Shown here piece after piece: positions 22,404 through 31,151 of a DNA stretch of 36,792 bases. How positions within the stretch are numbered: position 1 is the stretch's first letter; the number at the start of each line of letters is the position of its first letter. Location of the stretch: NCBI GenBank assembly GCA_023438115.1, contig JAEZEB010000052.1, positions 1-36,792 on the forward strand. Reading direction: 5' to 3'. The notes under the pieces are model-generated. The model did not search any database, was not told the origin of the DNA, and saw nothing but the letters and a program-made list of their open reading frames with translations. The translations under genes and the position numbers were made by a program. The stretch comes from Pseudomonadota bacterium (GTDB lineage Bacteria > Pseudomonadota > Gammaproteobacteria > Burkholderiales > Burkholderiaceae_C).

Positions 22404-22898
22404 TCAGATCGGCTTGAAGTATTCGAAGGGTTCGCGGCAGGCGAGGCAGCGGTACAGGGACTTGCAGGCGGTGGAGCCGAAGGCGGAGGTCTGCTGCGTC
22501 GTCACGCTGCCGCAATGGGGGCAGGCGATGTTTTCCGGCTTGCTGCGGAAGATGCGGATGCCCTGGCTTCCGGTGGGCACGGCGTGCGGGGGAGCGATGC
22601 CGTACTCGCGCAGCTTGCGCTTGCCGTCTTCCGTGATCCAGTCGGTGGTCCAGGCCGGCGCGCGGCGCAGCGTGGCGCGCGCGGGTCCCAGGCCCTCGGC
22701 CTCGATCGCCGACAGCACGCTCTGCTCGATCACCTCGGTGGCGGGGCAGCCGGAGTAGGTCGGCGTGAGCACCACCTCCAGTTCCTCCCCGTGGTCGACG
22801 ACGTCGCGCACGATGCCCAGGTCGCGGACGGACAGCGCCGGCACCTCGGGGTCCGGCACGCCGTCCAGCACCTGCCAGGCGCGCTCGGCGCGTGTCAC
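22404..22898 (-). CDS. paaD: PaaD (PaaJ), Fe-S/diiron assembly protein of phenylacetate degradation
   Basis: A 164-residue protein with an N-terminal DUF59/MIP18-type domain (PDPEVPALSVRDLGIVRDV, PTYSGCPATEVIE) and a C-terminal zinc-ribbon-like Cys cluster (CPHCG, later C, then CLAC). PaaD is needed for the epoxidase in vivo and is thought to help load its metal centre. The start is a GTG (22896-22898) overlapping the paaC stop as GTGA, with GGAGG six bases before it. A second GTG three bases earlier is possible but too close to the ribosome-binding site. The large frame extending upstream is the shadow of paaC. Confidence 0.92.
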   Translation of the reverse strand: MTRAERAWQVLDGVPDPEVPALSVRDLGIVRDVVDHGEELEVVLTPTYSGCPATEVIEQSVLSAIEAEGLGPARATLRRAPAWTTDWITEDGKRKLREYGIAPPHAVPTGSQGIRIFRSKPENIACPHCGSVTTQQTSAFGSTACKSLYRCLACREPFEYFKPI

Positions 22899-23668
22899 CA
22901 CACGCCTCCGGGATAGGCGCGTTGCAGCTGCTGCATCTCCGCGAGGATGAAACCCATGTGCTCGCTGTGCACGCCGGTCTTGCCGGTGCTGAGGAACGGC
23001 ACGGACGCGGGCACCACGAGCCCGCCTTCCGACAGGATCTGCGTCATCTCGGCCAGCCAGGGTTCCCGCAGGTCGCCCCAGCGCGGGCCCAGGCCGGTGG
23101 CATGCGCGTGCTCGTCGATCGCATCCGAGGCGAAAAGCTCCGCGGTGTAGGGCCACAGGTCGGCCAGCGCCTTCTCGACACGCCGGCGCGATTCGTCGGT
23201 GCCGTCGGCCAGGCGCACCAGCCAGTCGGCCGTGTGCTGCTGGTGGTAGCGCGCTTCCTTCAGCGCCTTGCCCGCGATGGCCGCGAGCTCGGCGTCGCTC
23301 GAACCGGCGAGCGCGTGCCACAGGTGCTTGAAGAAGGTGGCCATCATCGTGTTGCGCACGATGGTGACGGCGAAGTCGCCCCGCGGCAGCTCCGCCAGCG
23401 TGACGTTCCGGTAGTCGCGCTCCTCGCGCAGGAAGGCGAGCTGATCCTCGTCGTAGCCGGAACCCTCGATCTCGCCGGCGCGCGTGAGCACCGCGCGGCA
23501 CTGGCCGATCAAATCGAGCGCCATGTTGGCCAGGGCGATGTCCTCCTCCAGCACCGGGGCGTGGCCGGTCCATTCGGAGATGCGCTGCCCGAGGATCAGC
23601 GCCGTGTCGCCGATGCGCAGGAGGTATTGCACGTCCGCGCTCTCGCGGACCTGGATGGATGCCTGCAT
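22895..23668 (-). CDS. paaC: Phenylacetyl-CoA epoxidase, structural subunit PaaC
   Basis: PaaC is the non-catalytic partner that forms the heterodimer with PaaA and organises the complex. The 257-residue protein begins MQASIQVRESADVQYLLRIG and carries the family stretches LGQRISEWTGHAPVLEEDIA and EARYHQQHTADW. It lies between paaB (seven bases upstream) and paaD (four-base overlap). Length matches E. coli PaaC (248) closely. Confidence 0.95.
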   Translation of the reverse strand: MQASIQVRESADVQYLLRIGDTALILGQRISEWTGHAPVLEEDIALANMALDLIGQCRAVLTRAGEIEGSGYDEDQLAFLREERDYRNVTLAELPRGDFAVTIVRNTMMATFFKHLWHALAGSSDAELAAIAGKALKEARYHQQHTADWLVRLADGTDESRRRVEKALADLWPYTAELFASDAIDEHAHATGLGPRWGDLREPWLAEMTQILSEGGLVVPASVPFLSTGKTGVHSEHMGFILAEMQQLQRAYPGGVW

Positions 23669-23675
23669 CAGCGCC

Positions 23676-23969
23676 TCACATGTGGTCCACGGATTCGGGC
23701 AGCTTGTAGAAGGTCGGGTGCCGGTACACCTTGTCCTGCGCCGGGTCGAAGTACATCTCCTTCTCGCCGGGGTCGCTGGCCACGATGTGGTCCGAGCGCA
23801 CCACCCACACGCTCATGCCTTCCTGCCGCCGCGTGTAGACGTCACGCGCGAGCTGGATCGCCATCTTCGGGTCGGCGGCGTGGAGGCTGCCGCAATGCTT
23901 GTGGTCCAGGCCCGACTTGCTGCGGATGAAGACTTCCCAAAGGGGCCATTCCTGCTTGACGTCGCTCAT
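23676..23969 (-). CDS. paaB: Phenylacetyl-CoA epoxidase, small subunit PaaB
   Basis: A 97-residue subunit that bridges and stabilises the PaaAC dimers. It starts WPLWEVFIRSKSGLDHKHCG after a short leader and ends in VYRHPTFYKLPESVDHM, both typical of PaaB (95 residues in E. coli). The start overlaps the paaA stop by four bases (ATGA), so translation is coupled. Confidence 0.95.
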   Translation of the reverse strand: MSDVKQEWPLWEVFIRSKSGLDHKHCGSLHAADPKMAIQLARDVYTRRQEGMSVWVVRSDHIVASDPGEKEMYFDPAQDKVYRHPTFYKLPESVDHM

Positions 23970-24973
23970 GCTGCTTCCTTCATCCTTTCCTGCTTGCGCG
24001 CATGCGCCAACGCCGCTTCGCGCACCCAGGCGCCGTCTTCCCACGCCTTCACGCGCGCGCCCAGGCGCTCGCGGTTGCACGGGCCGTTGCCGGCGATGAC
24101 GTTCCAGAATTCGTTCCAGTCGATAGCGCCGAAGTCCCAGTGCTGGCGCTCCTCGTTCCACTTCAGCTCGGGGTCGGGCAGCGTCACGCCCAGCACCTTC
24201 GCCTGTTCGACGGTGGCGTCGACGAAGCGCTGACGCAGTTCGTCGTTGGACACGCGCTTGATGCCCCAGCGCATCGACTGCGCGGTGTTGGGCGACTGGT
24301 CGTCCGGCGGCCCGAACATCATCACCGACGGCCACCACCAGCGGTTGACCGCGTCCTGCACCATCGCGCGCTGCGCATCGGTGCCTTTCTCCATCATCGT
24401 CAGCAGGCTCTCGTAGCCCTGGCGCTGGTGGAAGCTTTCTTCCTTGCAGATGCGGATCATCGCGCGCGCATACGGCCCGTAGGAGCAGCGGCAGATGGGC
24501 ACCTGGTTCATGATGGCCGCGCCGTCGACCAGCCAGCCGATCACGCCGACGTCGGCCCAGGTGAGCGTGGGGTAGTTGAAGATGGAGCTGTACTTGGCCT
24601 TGCTGGTGTGCAGCGCCTCCAGCATCTGGTCGCGCGAGGTGCCCAGCGTCTCCGCGGCGGAATAGAGATACAGGCCGTGGCCGCCCTCGTCCTGCACCTT
24701 CGCCAGCAGGATCGCCTTGCGCTTGAGCGTCGGCGCGCGCGAGATCCAGTTGCCTTCCGGCAGCATGCCGACGATCTCGGAATGCGCGTGCTGGCTGATC
24801 TGCCGCACCAGCGTCTTGCGGTAGTGGTCCGGCATCCAGTCCTTGGGCTCGACGAACTCGCCCGCGGCGATGCGCGCCTCGAAGCGGTCTTCGCGCGCGA
24901 GGTCGTCGGCCGAGCGCACCGGCTTGCGCGCCTCGCCGTCCTTGCCCGCCGTGTCCATGGCTTGCGTGTACAT
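23966..24973 (-). CDS. paaA: Phenylacetyl-CoA epoxidase, catalytic diiron subunit PaaA
   Basis: PaaA inserts one oxygen atom into the ring of phenylacetyl-CoA to give the 1,2-epoxide, the first dedicated step of aerobic phenylacetate breakdown. The 335-residue protein shows diiron ligands in the EGGH (VQDEGGHGLYLYS) and EESFH (KEESFHQRQGYE) motifs of a four-helix bundle. ATG 24971-24973 follows AAGGAG at good spacing; the upstream extension crosses the promoter. It is the first gene of paaABCDE-tetR. The operon lacks paaF, G, H, I, J, K and Z, which must lie elsewhere. Confidence 0.95.
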   Translation of the reverse strand: MYTQAMDTAGKDGEARKPVRSADDLAREDRFEARIAAGEFVEPKDWMPDHYRKTLVRQISQHAHSEIVGMLPEGNWISRAPTLKRKAILLAKVQDEGGHGLYLYSAAETLGTSRDQMLEALHTSKAKYSSIFNYPTLTWADVGVIGWLVDGAAIMNQVPICRCSYGPYARAMIRICKEESFHQRQGYESLLTMMEKGTDAQRAMVQDAVNRWWWPSVMMFGPPDDQSPNTAQSMRWGIKRVSNDELRQRFVDATVEQAKVLGVTLPDPELKWNEERQHWDFGAIDWNEFWNVIAGNGPCNRERLGARVKAWEDGAWVREAALAHARKQERMKEAA

Positions 24974-24998
24974 GCTGTCTCCTTGCGGTCGAGTTGTT

Positions 24999-25045
24999 CT
25001 ACCGACCGTTCGGTAGATAATAGAGGATTGCGGCGGGGGCGGCAA
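24999..25045 (-). promoter_or_regulatory. paa promoter with overlapping TetR/PaaR operator
   Basis: On the minus strand TTGCCG (25045-25040) and TATTAT (25022-25017) are separated by 17 bases, a good sigma-70 promoter. The palindrome CTACCGACCGTTCGGTAG (24999-25016) starts at the base after the -10 and covers the expected start site, so a bound TetR repressor would block transcription. Its ACCGACC-like core fits PaaR operators of betaproteobacteria. Confidence 0.78.
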
Positions 25046-25087
25046 GGCGGACAGCGTGGAAACGCGTGCCCCAGCGTTCGCTGATGC

Positions 25088-25588
25088 TCAGCGGCGGGCG
25101 CGCCGCCGCGGTTGCGCCTGCGGATCGTCCAGCGGCAGCCGCGTCTCCGCCTTCACTTCCTTGAGCACCACGCTGGATCGCACGTGGGTCACGCCGGGCA
25201 GCTTGAAAGCCGTTTCGTGCAGGAAGCCCTCGTAGGCCTTGATGTCCGGCACCAGCACCTTCAGCACGTAGTCGGCCTGGCCCGTCGTGGCATAGCAGCT
25301 GACGATCTGCGGCGTGGCGGCCACCGCTGCCTCGAAGCGGCGGACGTCGTCCTCGTTGTGGCGCGTGAGGTTCACCTCCGCAAGCACCGCCAGGGCAAGA
25401 CCCACCTTCTCGCGATCCACCAGCGCGGTGTAGCCGCGGATGATGCCGGCGCCCTCCATCTCCTTCACCCGTTTCCAGCAGGGCGTGCTGGACAGGCCCA
25501 CGGCCGCGGCGAGCTGCTGCACGGTCTGGCGGGAGTCGCGCTGCAGCTCGGCGAGCAGCAGGACGTCGTGGCGGTCGAGGTCGTTCAT
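25088..25588 (-). CDS. Lrp/AsnC-family transcriptional regulator
   Basis: A 166-residue regulator with an N-terminal helix-turn-helix (about 5-50; LDRHDVLLLAELQRDSRQTV, then QLAAAVGLSSTPCWKRVKEM) and a C-terminal RAM ligand domain (about 68-145; SCYATTGQADYVLKVLVPD, VTHVRSSVVLKEVK), followed by a basic tail. It is divergent from the indolepyruvate oxidoreductase gene with 117 bases between them. Such pairs usually have the Lrp protein respond to the amino acid whose keto acid the enzyme uses, here perhaps an aromatic amino acid (inference). The frame stays open far upstream on the minus strand, but that is the complement of the oxidoreductase gene. Confidence 0.93.
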   Translation of the reverse strand: MNDLDRHDVLLLAELQRDSRQTVQQLAAAVGLSSTPCWKRVKEMEGAGIIRGYTALVDREKVGLALAVLAEVNLTRHNEDDVRRFEAAVAATPQIVSCYATTGQADYVLKVLVPDIKAYEGFLHETAFKLPGVTHVRSSVVLKEVKAETRLPLDDPQAQPRRRARR

Positions 25589-25607
25589 TCCCAAAATCCG
25601 ATCAAGA

Positions 25608-25662
25608 GGAGAACAACATTCTCCAGGAGTCCGGATTCCGGAGGAAAGAGAAACCATATTTC
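25608..25662. promoter_or_regulatory. Three inverted repeats at 20-base spacing between lrp and the oxidoreductase gene
   Basis: The repeats are GGAGAA-N5-TTCTCC (centre 25616), TCCGGA-T-TCCGGA (centre 25636) and GAAA-N5-TTTC (centre 25656). Centres lie exactly 20 bases apart, roughly two helical turns, so one face of the DNA could be occupied by an Lrp oligomer. The sequences differ, which fits the loose specificity of Lrp proteins. Confidence 0.5.
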
Positions 25663-25705
25663 CCTTCGCGCCGCCTAAGCTTTGCCTCCTATGGAGACAA
25701 GCAGC

Positions 25706-28700
25706 ATGGACGCGACTGCCACCCGCGACGATCCCATCGTCCGTCCCGACTACCGGCTGGACCACAGCCTCTGGGCGCGCAGCGGCGCCGTGTTCCTCAC
25801 GGGCACGCAGGCGCTGATCCGCCTGATGCTGATGCAGCGCCAGCGCGACGCGGCCGCAGGCCTGGACACGCGCGGCTTCCTGAGCGGCTATCGCGGTTCG
25901 CCACTGGGCATGGTCGACCAGGCCGTGTGGAAGGCGGGAAAGAAATTCGAGGAAGCGGGCCTGCGCTTCCTGCCCGCCATCAACGAGGAACTGGGCGCCA
26001 CGGCGGTGCTGGGCACGCAGCGCGTCGAAGCGGATCCCGAGCGCACCTGCGCCGGCGTGTTCGCCCTCTGGTACGGCAAGGGCCCGGGCGTGGACCGCGC
26101 GGGCGACGCGCTCAAGCACGGCAACGCCTACGGCGCCTCGCCGCACGGCGGCGTGCTGATGGTGGCCGGCGACGACCATGGCTGCGTGTCCTCGTCGATG
26201 CCGCACCAGAGCGACCAGGCCTTCCAGTCCTGGCACGCGCCCATCGTGGCGCCGGCCAACGTCGGCGAGTACCTGGAGTTCGGCTTGTATGGCTGGGCGC
26301 TCTCGCGCTTCTCCGGCAACTGGGTCGGCTTCACCGCGCTGTCGGAAGTGGTGGAAAGCGGCGCCACCGTGGACCTGGACCTGGTCAACGCGCGCGTCGC
26401 CGCCTGGCAGGACGGCGACACCGTGCGGCGCATCACCGGCTTCGAGCCGCCGCCGGGCGGCCTGCACTACCGCTGGCCCGACCTGCCCTCCCTGACCATC
26501 GAACAACGCCTGCATGCCAAGCTCGATGCGGTGCGGGCCTTCGCGCGCGTCAACAGCATCGACCGGCACGTGGTCGAGAGCCCCCGCGCGACGGTCGGCA
26601 TCGTCACCGCGGGCAAGGCGCACTACGACCTGATGGAAGTGCTGCGCCGCCTCGACATCTCCACCGACACCCTCGCCGCGCACGGCGTGCGCATCTACAA
26701 GCTGGGCCTGACCTACCCCATCGAGCCGACGCGCATGCGCGAGTTCGTGCGCGGGCTGAAGGAAGTGCTGGTGGTCGAGGAGAAGGGCCCCGTCGTCGAG
26801 GAGCAGCTGCGCTCGATGTTCTACAACGCGGCGGAACGGCCCGCGATCGTCGGCAAGCGCGACGCGCAGGACAGGCCGCTGGTCTCCGCGCTCGGCGAGC
26901 TGCGGCCTTCGCGTCTCATCGCGATCGTGGCGGACTGGCTCGTCGGCCACTTCCCGGACCTCGACCGCCGGCACCTGGTGCGCGACTTCACGCTGCCGGA
27001 ACTGCTGTCCAACGAGAGCGACGCGGTCAAGCGCCTGCCTTACTTCTGCGCCGGCTGCCCGCACAACACCTCGACGAAGGTGCCCGAAGGCTCGCACGCG
27101 CAGGCCGGCATCGGCTGCCACTTCATGGCCAGCTGGATGGACCGCGACACCGAAGGCCTGATCCAGATGGGCGGCGAAGGCGTGGACTGGGTGTCGCACG
27201 CCATGTTCACCAAGGTGCCGCACGTGTTCCAGAACCTGGGCGACGGCACCTACTATCACTCCGGCTATCTCGCGATCCGGCAGGCCGTGGCGGCCAAGGC
27301 CACCCTCACCTACAAGATCCTGTTCAACGACGCGGTGGCCATGACGGGCGGCCAGCCGGTGGACGGCATCATCAGCGTGGACGGCATCGCGCGGCAGGTG
27401 GAAGCCGAGGGCGTGAAGAAGGTGGTCGTGCTCTCCGACGACATCGGCAAGTACGACGCGATCCAGAGCCGCTTCCCGGCCGGCACCGAATTCCACGACC
27501 GCGCAGAACTCGACGCCGTGCAGCGCCGCCTGCGCGAGATGCCGGGCGTCACGGTGCTGATCTACGAGCAGACCTGCGCGGCGGAGAAGCGCCGCCGCCG
27601 CAAGAAGGGCGAGATGGTCGACCCGGCGCGGCGCCTCTTCATCAACGACCGCGTTTGCGAAGGCTGCGGCGATTGCACCGTGCAAAGCAACTGCGTCGCT
27701 GTGCAGCCGCTGGAGACGCCGCTCGGACGCAAGCGCAAGATCGACCAGAGCAGCTGCAACAAGGACTACTCCTGCGCCAAGGGCTTCTGCCCCAGCTTCG
27801 TCGGTGTGCTGGGCGGCCGGCCGCGCAAGGGCAGCGGCGCGCTGGGCGCGGGCACCGATGATTTTCTCGCGCGCGTCGCACGCCTGCCCCGGCCCGCGCC
27901 GCACGTCTGGACCGCGCCCTACGACCTGCTGGTCACCGGCGTCGGTGGCACGGGCGTCGTGACCGTGGGCGCGCTCGTCGCGATGGCAGCGCACCTGGAA
28001 GGCAAGAGCGCCAGCGTCCTGGACTTCATGGGCTTCGCGCAGAAGGGCGGCTCGGTGCTGAGCTTCGTGCGCTTCGCCGATCGCCCCGAGCGCCTGAACC
28101 AGGTGCGCATCGACACGCAGCAGGCGGACGCGCTGCTGGCCTGCGATCTCGTGGTCGGCGCTTCGCCCGACGCGCTCGCGACGGTGCGCCATGGCCGCAC
28201 CCGCATCCTCGCCAACACGCACGAAGTGCCGGTGGCCGAAAGCCTGCGCAATCCCGATGCCTCGCTGCGCGTTCCGCAGTTGCTGGAGAAGCTGCGCTTC
28301 GCCGCGAGCGCGGACCGCGTGGAAACGCTGGATGCGCAGGCGCTGGCCGAAACCTTCCTCGGCGACTCGATCTACTCGAACATCGTGGCGCTGGGCTCCG
28401 CCTGGCAGCGCGGCCTGGTGCCGGTGAGCCTGGAAGCGCTGCTGCGCGCGATCGAGCTCAATGGCGTCGCGGTGGACAACAACCGCCTCGCCTTCTCGCT
28501 GGGCCGGCTCGCCGCCGCCGACATGGAAGCGGTCGGCGCCCTGCTGCAAGGCCAGGCGCCGCACGAGGTTCCGGCGGAAGAGACGCTGGAGGCGATCGTC
28601 GCGCGTGGTATCGCGCACCTCACCGCCTACCAGGACGCGGCCTACGCGCGCCGCTACGCGGAGTTCGTGGACGAGGTGCGCGAGCGGGAGCGCGCCGTCA

Positions 28701-29290
28701 CGCCGGAACACGGCGACCTGCCCTTCACGCGCGCCGTCGCCCGCTCGCTGTTGAAGCTGATGGCGTACAAGGACGAATACGAGGTCGCGCGCCTCTACAC
28801 CGACGGCGAATTCCGCCGCGCGCTCGCGCAGCAGTTCGAAGGTGACGTGCAGCTGGAGTTCTACATGGCCCCGCCGGTGCTCAGGCGCTCGCAGGGCGGA
28901 CAGCCGCCGCGCAAGCTGCGCCTGGGCGGCTGGATGCTGCCGGCCATGAAGCTGCTGGCGCAGGGCCGGCGCGTGCGCGGCACCGCGCTGGACCTCTTCG
29001 GCCGCACGGCGGAACGGCGGATGGAGCGCGAGCTGGTCGAGGCCTACCGCGCCCGCATCGAAGCGCTGCTGCCTTCCCTGGAGGCGTCGCGCATGAAGGT
29101 CGCCACGGAGATCGCGGCGCTGCCGCTGTCCATGCGCGGCTTCGGGCACGTGAAGCTCGCCAACGTGGCGCTGGCCCGCGCGCGCGAGGCCGAACTGCTG
29201 CACCGGTTCGACCCGGAGCGCCATCCCCGCCCCGCGGGCAAGCCCCAGGCCGGGCAGCTACGCGGCATCCGCGTCACCGCCTCGGCCTGA
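25706..29290 (+). CDS. Indolepyruvate:ferredoxin oxidoreductase, fused alpha-beta form
   Basis: This thiamine-pyrophosphate enzyme converts aryl-pyruvates plus CoA to aryl-acetyl-CoA, CO2 and reduced ferredoxin. The 1194-residue chain fuses an IorA-like part and a C-terminal IorB-like gamma domain (LLVTGVGGTGVVTVGALVA). An Fe-S region near residue 650 has CEGCGDCTVQSNC and later CNKDYSCAKGFC. The TPP region includes PYFCAGCPHNTSTKVPEGS and IGCHFMASWMDRDTEGLIQM. ATG 25706 is preferred to 25682 and 25691 since GGAGA precedes it by eight bases. It ends 13 bases from the convergent tannase-family gene. With the paa operon next door it could supply phenylacetyl-CoA from phenylpyruvate; that link is inference. 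Confidence 0.93.
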   Translation: MDATATRDDPIVRPDYRLDHSLWARSGAVFLTGTQALIRLMLMQRQRDAAAGLDTRGFLSGYRGSPLGMVDQAVWKAGKKFEEAGLRFLPAINEELGATAVLGTQRVEADPERTCAGVFALWYGKGPGVDRAGDALKHGNAYGASPHGGVLMVAGDDHGCVSSSMPHQSDQAFQSWHAPIVAPANVGEYLEFGLYGWALSRFSGNWVGFTALSEVVESGATVDLDLVNARVAAWQDGDTVRRITGFEPPPGGLHYRWPDLPSLTIEQRLHAKLDAVRAFARVNSIDRHVVESPRATVGIVTAGKAHYDLMEVLRRLDISTDTLAAHGVRIYKLGLTYPIEPTRMREFVRGLKEVLVVEEKGPVVEEQLRSMFYNAAERPAIVGKRDAQDRPLVSALGELRPSRLIAIVADWLVGHFPDLDRRHLVRDFTLPELLSNESDAVKRLPYFCAGCPHNTSTKVPEGSHAQAGIGCHFMASWMDRDTEGLIQMGGEGVDWVSHAMFTKVPHVFQNLGDGTYYHSGYLAIRQAVAAKATLTYKILFNDAVAMTGGQPVDGIISVDGIARQVEAEGVKKVVVLSDDIGKYDAIQSRFPAGTEFHDRAELDAVQRRLREMPGVTVLIYEQTCAAEKRRRRKKGEMVDPARRLFINDRVCEGCGDCTVQSNCVAVQPLETPLGRKRKIDQSSCNKDYSCAKGFCPSFVGVLGGRPRKGSGALGAGTDDFLARVARLPRPAPHVWTAPYDLLVTGVGGTGVVTVGALVAMAAHLEGKSASVLDFMGFAQKGGSVLSFVRFADRPERLNQVRIDTQQADALLACDLVVGASPDALATVRHGRTRILANTHEVPVAESLRNPDASLRVPQLLEKLRFAASADRVETLDAQALAETFLGDSIYSNIVALGSAWQRGLVPVSLEALLRAIELNGVAVDNNRLAFSLGRLAAADMEAVGALLQGQAPHEVPAEETLEAIVARGIAHLTAYQDAAYARRYAEFVDEVRERERAVTPEHGDLPFTRAVARSLLKLMAYKDEYEVARLYTDGEFRRALAQQFEGDVQLEFYMAPPVLRRSQGGQPPRKLRLGGWMLPAMKLLAQGRRVRGTALDLFGRTAERRMERELVEAYRARIEALLPSLEASRMKVATEIAALPLSMRGFGHVKLANVALARAREAELLHRFDPERHPRPAGKPQAGQLRGIRVTASA

Positions 29291-29303
29291 GAACAGCCGG
29301 CCG

Positions 29304-31049
29304 CTAGTTCACGCAGGTGAAGGAGGACGCGGCGTCGACGTCGCCGCCCGTGTACTGCGGCCACTTCGGGTAGTCGCACAGCGGGCGCGTTCTTCCCGGC
29401 ACGCCCACGGTGTCGGTCGTCACCTGGTTCTCCGGCGCAGTGTCCTGCTCCGCCCACTGCTCCAGCGCGGTGAGCGAATCCCACGTCGCGTTGAACACGG
29501 TGCTGAAGGCGTGTCCCAGGCCCGGCACTTCGTAGTAGCGCACGAACTCGTGCACCGCGGGCGCGCCGAACTGCGCCTGCAGCCGCGTGTAGTAGTCCGC
29601 CGTCGCGCGCGAACTCACCAGCACGTCCGCCAGGCCGTGCGCCAGCAGCAGCTTGCCGCCCTTCGCCCTGAAGGCGGAGATGTCCGTCGATGTGTCGAGC
29701 TGCCGGCTCAGGTCGCTGATGCGGCCGGCCCAGGGGCCCGGGTTCTCGGGATCGAGCGCCAGCGAATCGAAGCCGGGGTCGCGCGTCACCGAATACTTGA
29801 TCCACTGGTCCACCATCACGCTGATGTAGGGCGCCGTGGCCGGCTGCGGCATCATCGGCTGGCTGGTTCCCAGCGCGAGAAAGGTGACGACCGGCTGCAC
29901 AGGCGAAGGATTGGACGTGATGCCCAGGTCCGCGCCCCACACGTTGTAGCCGGGATAGAGCGTCTCGCCGCTCTCCAGCGGGAAGTTGAAGACCGTGTCC
30001 GTGTTGATCGTGTTCAGGGCCGTGATCTGCGCGTCGGACAGGCAGTCGTCACCCGTGTCCGCGCCGCCCGCGCAACGCAGCGGCGCGCCGCCGACCGTCG
30101 CGGCCATCGGATCGAACGTCGCATTGCACGCCGCTTGGTCGCTGATGAGGCCATCCGCCACGCCGTCGAGCAGGTCGCAGGCTTCGATGGCCGCGTCGAA
30201 CACGAGTTTGCGCTTGGGCGTGTTGGGATAGGCGCCAGGCTGCGCCAGCGCGCGGTTCATGCGGTGGCCGCCCAGCAGGGCCGAGGACTGGTTCCAGGCC
30301 GGATACCAGGCAATGGCGCCGTCCCAGTCTGCGGGCCAGCGGTGAATGGCGCCCAGCGCCTCGCGCCCGCCGGTGGAGCCGCCGGAGAAATAAGACTTCA
30401 CGGGCAGCTTCGCGTAGCGCGCCCGGATCACGGCCATCGCCGCGTCGCGCGTCTTCTTCAGCGCGTCGCCGCCGAAATTGGCGACGGCCTCGTCGTTGAG
30501 GCCGAAGGATCCGTCCTGCGAGCCGAGGGCGCCGGCCTGGTGGCCCGAGTCGCTGGCGAAGGTGGCGTAGCCGCGCGCGATCGGCAGCGGCTGGTTGGTC
30601 GGACCGTTCGACACGTTGCCCGTGATCGCGGGGATCGAACCGTCGAAGCCGCCGCCGCCGAACATCAGCACCTTCTCGTTCCACGCAGTCGGCAGCGCGA
30701 CGCGAAACAGGATGTCCGGCGCGGAGACGTCCACCGGCGCGATGCGGCCGGAGACCAGGCAATGTTCCGGCACGAGCGTCGCGCCGGAGCCCGCGGCCGG
30801 CACCACGGTCGCGGCGGTCACGGTCGCGCCGCGCGTGGGCAGGCCGATGGACGAGGCGGGAATCTCCAGGCCCTGCAGGTCGCCGCAGGCCACCGGCTGC
30901 GGCGCCGGTGCTCCGGGTGCGGGTGCCGGCGCGGGGGGATTGGAAGGCGGCGTGCCGCCTCCGCTGCCGCCACCGCAGGCAGCGAGCAGGAACAGGGCCG
31001 CGACGCACGCCGGCACGGCCGGCTTCAGGGATGCGCTTGTCTCTCTCAT
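29304..31049 (-). CDS. Tannase/feruloyl-esterase family lipoprotein
   Basis: A 581-residue alpha/beta-hydrolase of the tannase family, which cleaves ester bonds of plant phenolics. The N-terminus is a lipoprotein signal with lipobox LLAAC (Cys25), followed by a Gly/Pro-rich linker. Likely catalytic residues are Ser in FSGGSTGGREAL, Asp in HGLADVLVSS and His in VPGLGHAFS. The fungal enzymes carry a Cys next to the Ser and to the His that form a disulfide (CS-D-HC motif). Both positions are Gly and Ala here. AGGAG precedes ATG 31047-31049. The gene stands apart from the SDR-BKACE operon by a hairpin and about 100 bases. The true substrate ester is unknown. Confidence 0.85.
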   Translation of the reverse strand: MRETSASLKPAVPACVAALFLLAACGGGSGGGTPPSNPPAPAPAPGAPAPQPVACGDLQGLEIPASSIGLPTRGATVTAATVVPAAGSGATLVPEHCLVSGRIAPVDVSAPDILFRVALPTAWNEKVLMFGGGGFDGSIPAITGNVSNGPTNQPLPIARGYATFASDSGHQAGALGSQDGSFGLNDEAVANFGGDALKKTRDAAMAVIRARYAKLPVKSYFSGGSTGGREALGAIHRWPADWDGAIAWYPAWNQSSALLGGHRMNRALAQPGAYPNTPKRKLVFDAAIEACDLLDGVADGLISDQAACNATFDPMAATVGGAPLRCAGGADTGDDCLSDAQITALNTINTDTVFNFPLESGETLYPGYNVWGADLGITSNPSPVQPVVTFLALGTSQPMMPQPATAPYISVMVDQWIKYSVTRDPGFDSLALDPENPGPWAGRISDLSRQLDTSTDISAFRAKGGKLLLAHGLADVLVSSRATADYYTRLQAQFGAPAVHEFVRYYEVPGLGHAFSTVFNATWDSLTALEQWAEQDTAPENQVTTDTVGVPGRTRPLCDYPKWPQYTGGDVDAASSFTCVN

Positions 31050-31123
31050 GGCTTCTCCTTTGGTTCTTGCAGGGAGCGCCATGGGCATGGACGCTCCGCG
31101 TGCAGTCTCCGGCCGCCATGAGC

Positions 31124-31142
31124 CGCGTCCAATGTGGACGCG
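31124..31142 (-). terminator. Hairpin after the SDR-BKACE-SDR operon
   Basis: CGCGTCC (31124-31130) and GGACGCG (31136-31142) form a perfect 7-base-pair stem with loop AATGT, nine bases after the last stop codon of the minus-strand operon. No T-run follows. Confidence 0.45.
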
Positions 31143-31151
31143 CTACACCTG

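Noticed and set aside
25589..29224. 1200-codon N-terminal extension of the Lrp frame on the minus strand
   Set aside because: It runs antisense to the oxidoreductase gene and shows shadow composition. The Lrp protein starts properly at 25588.
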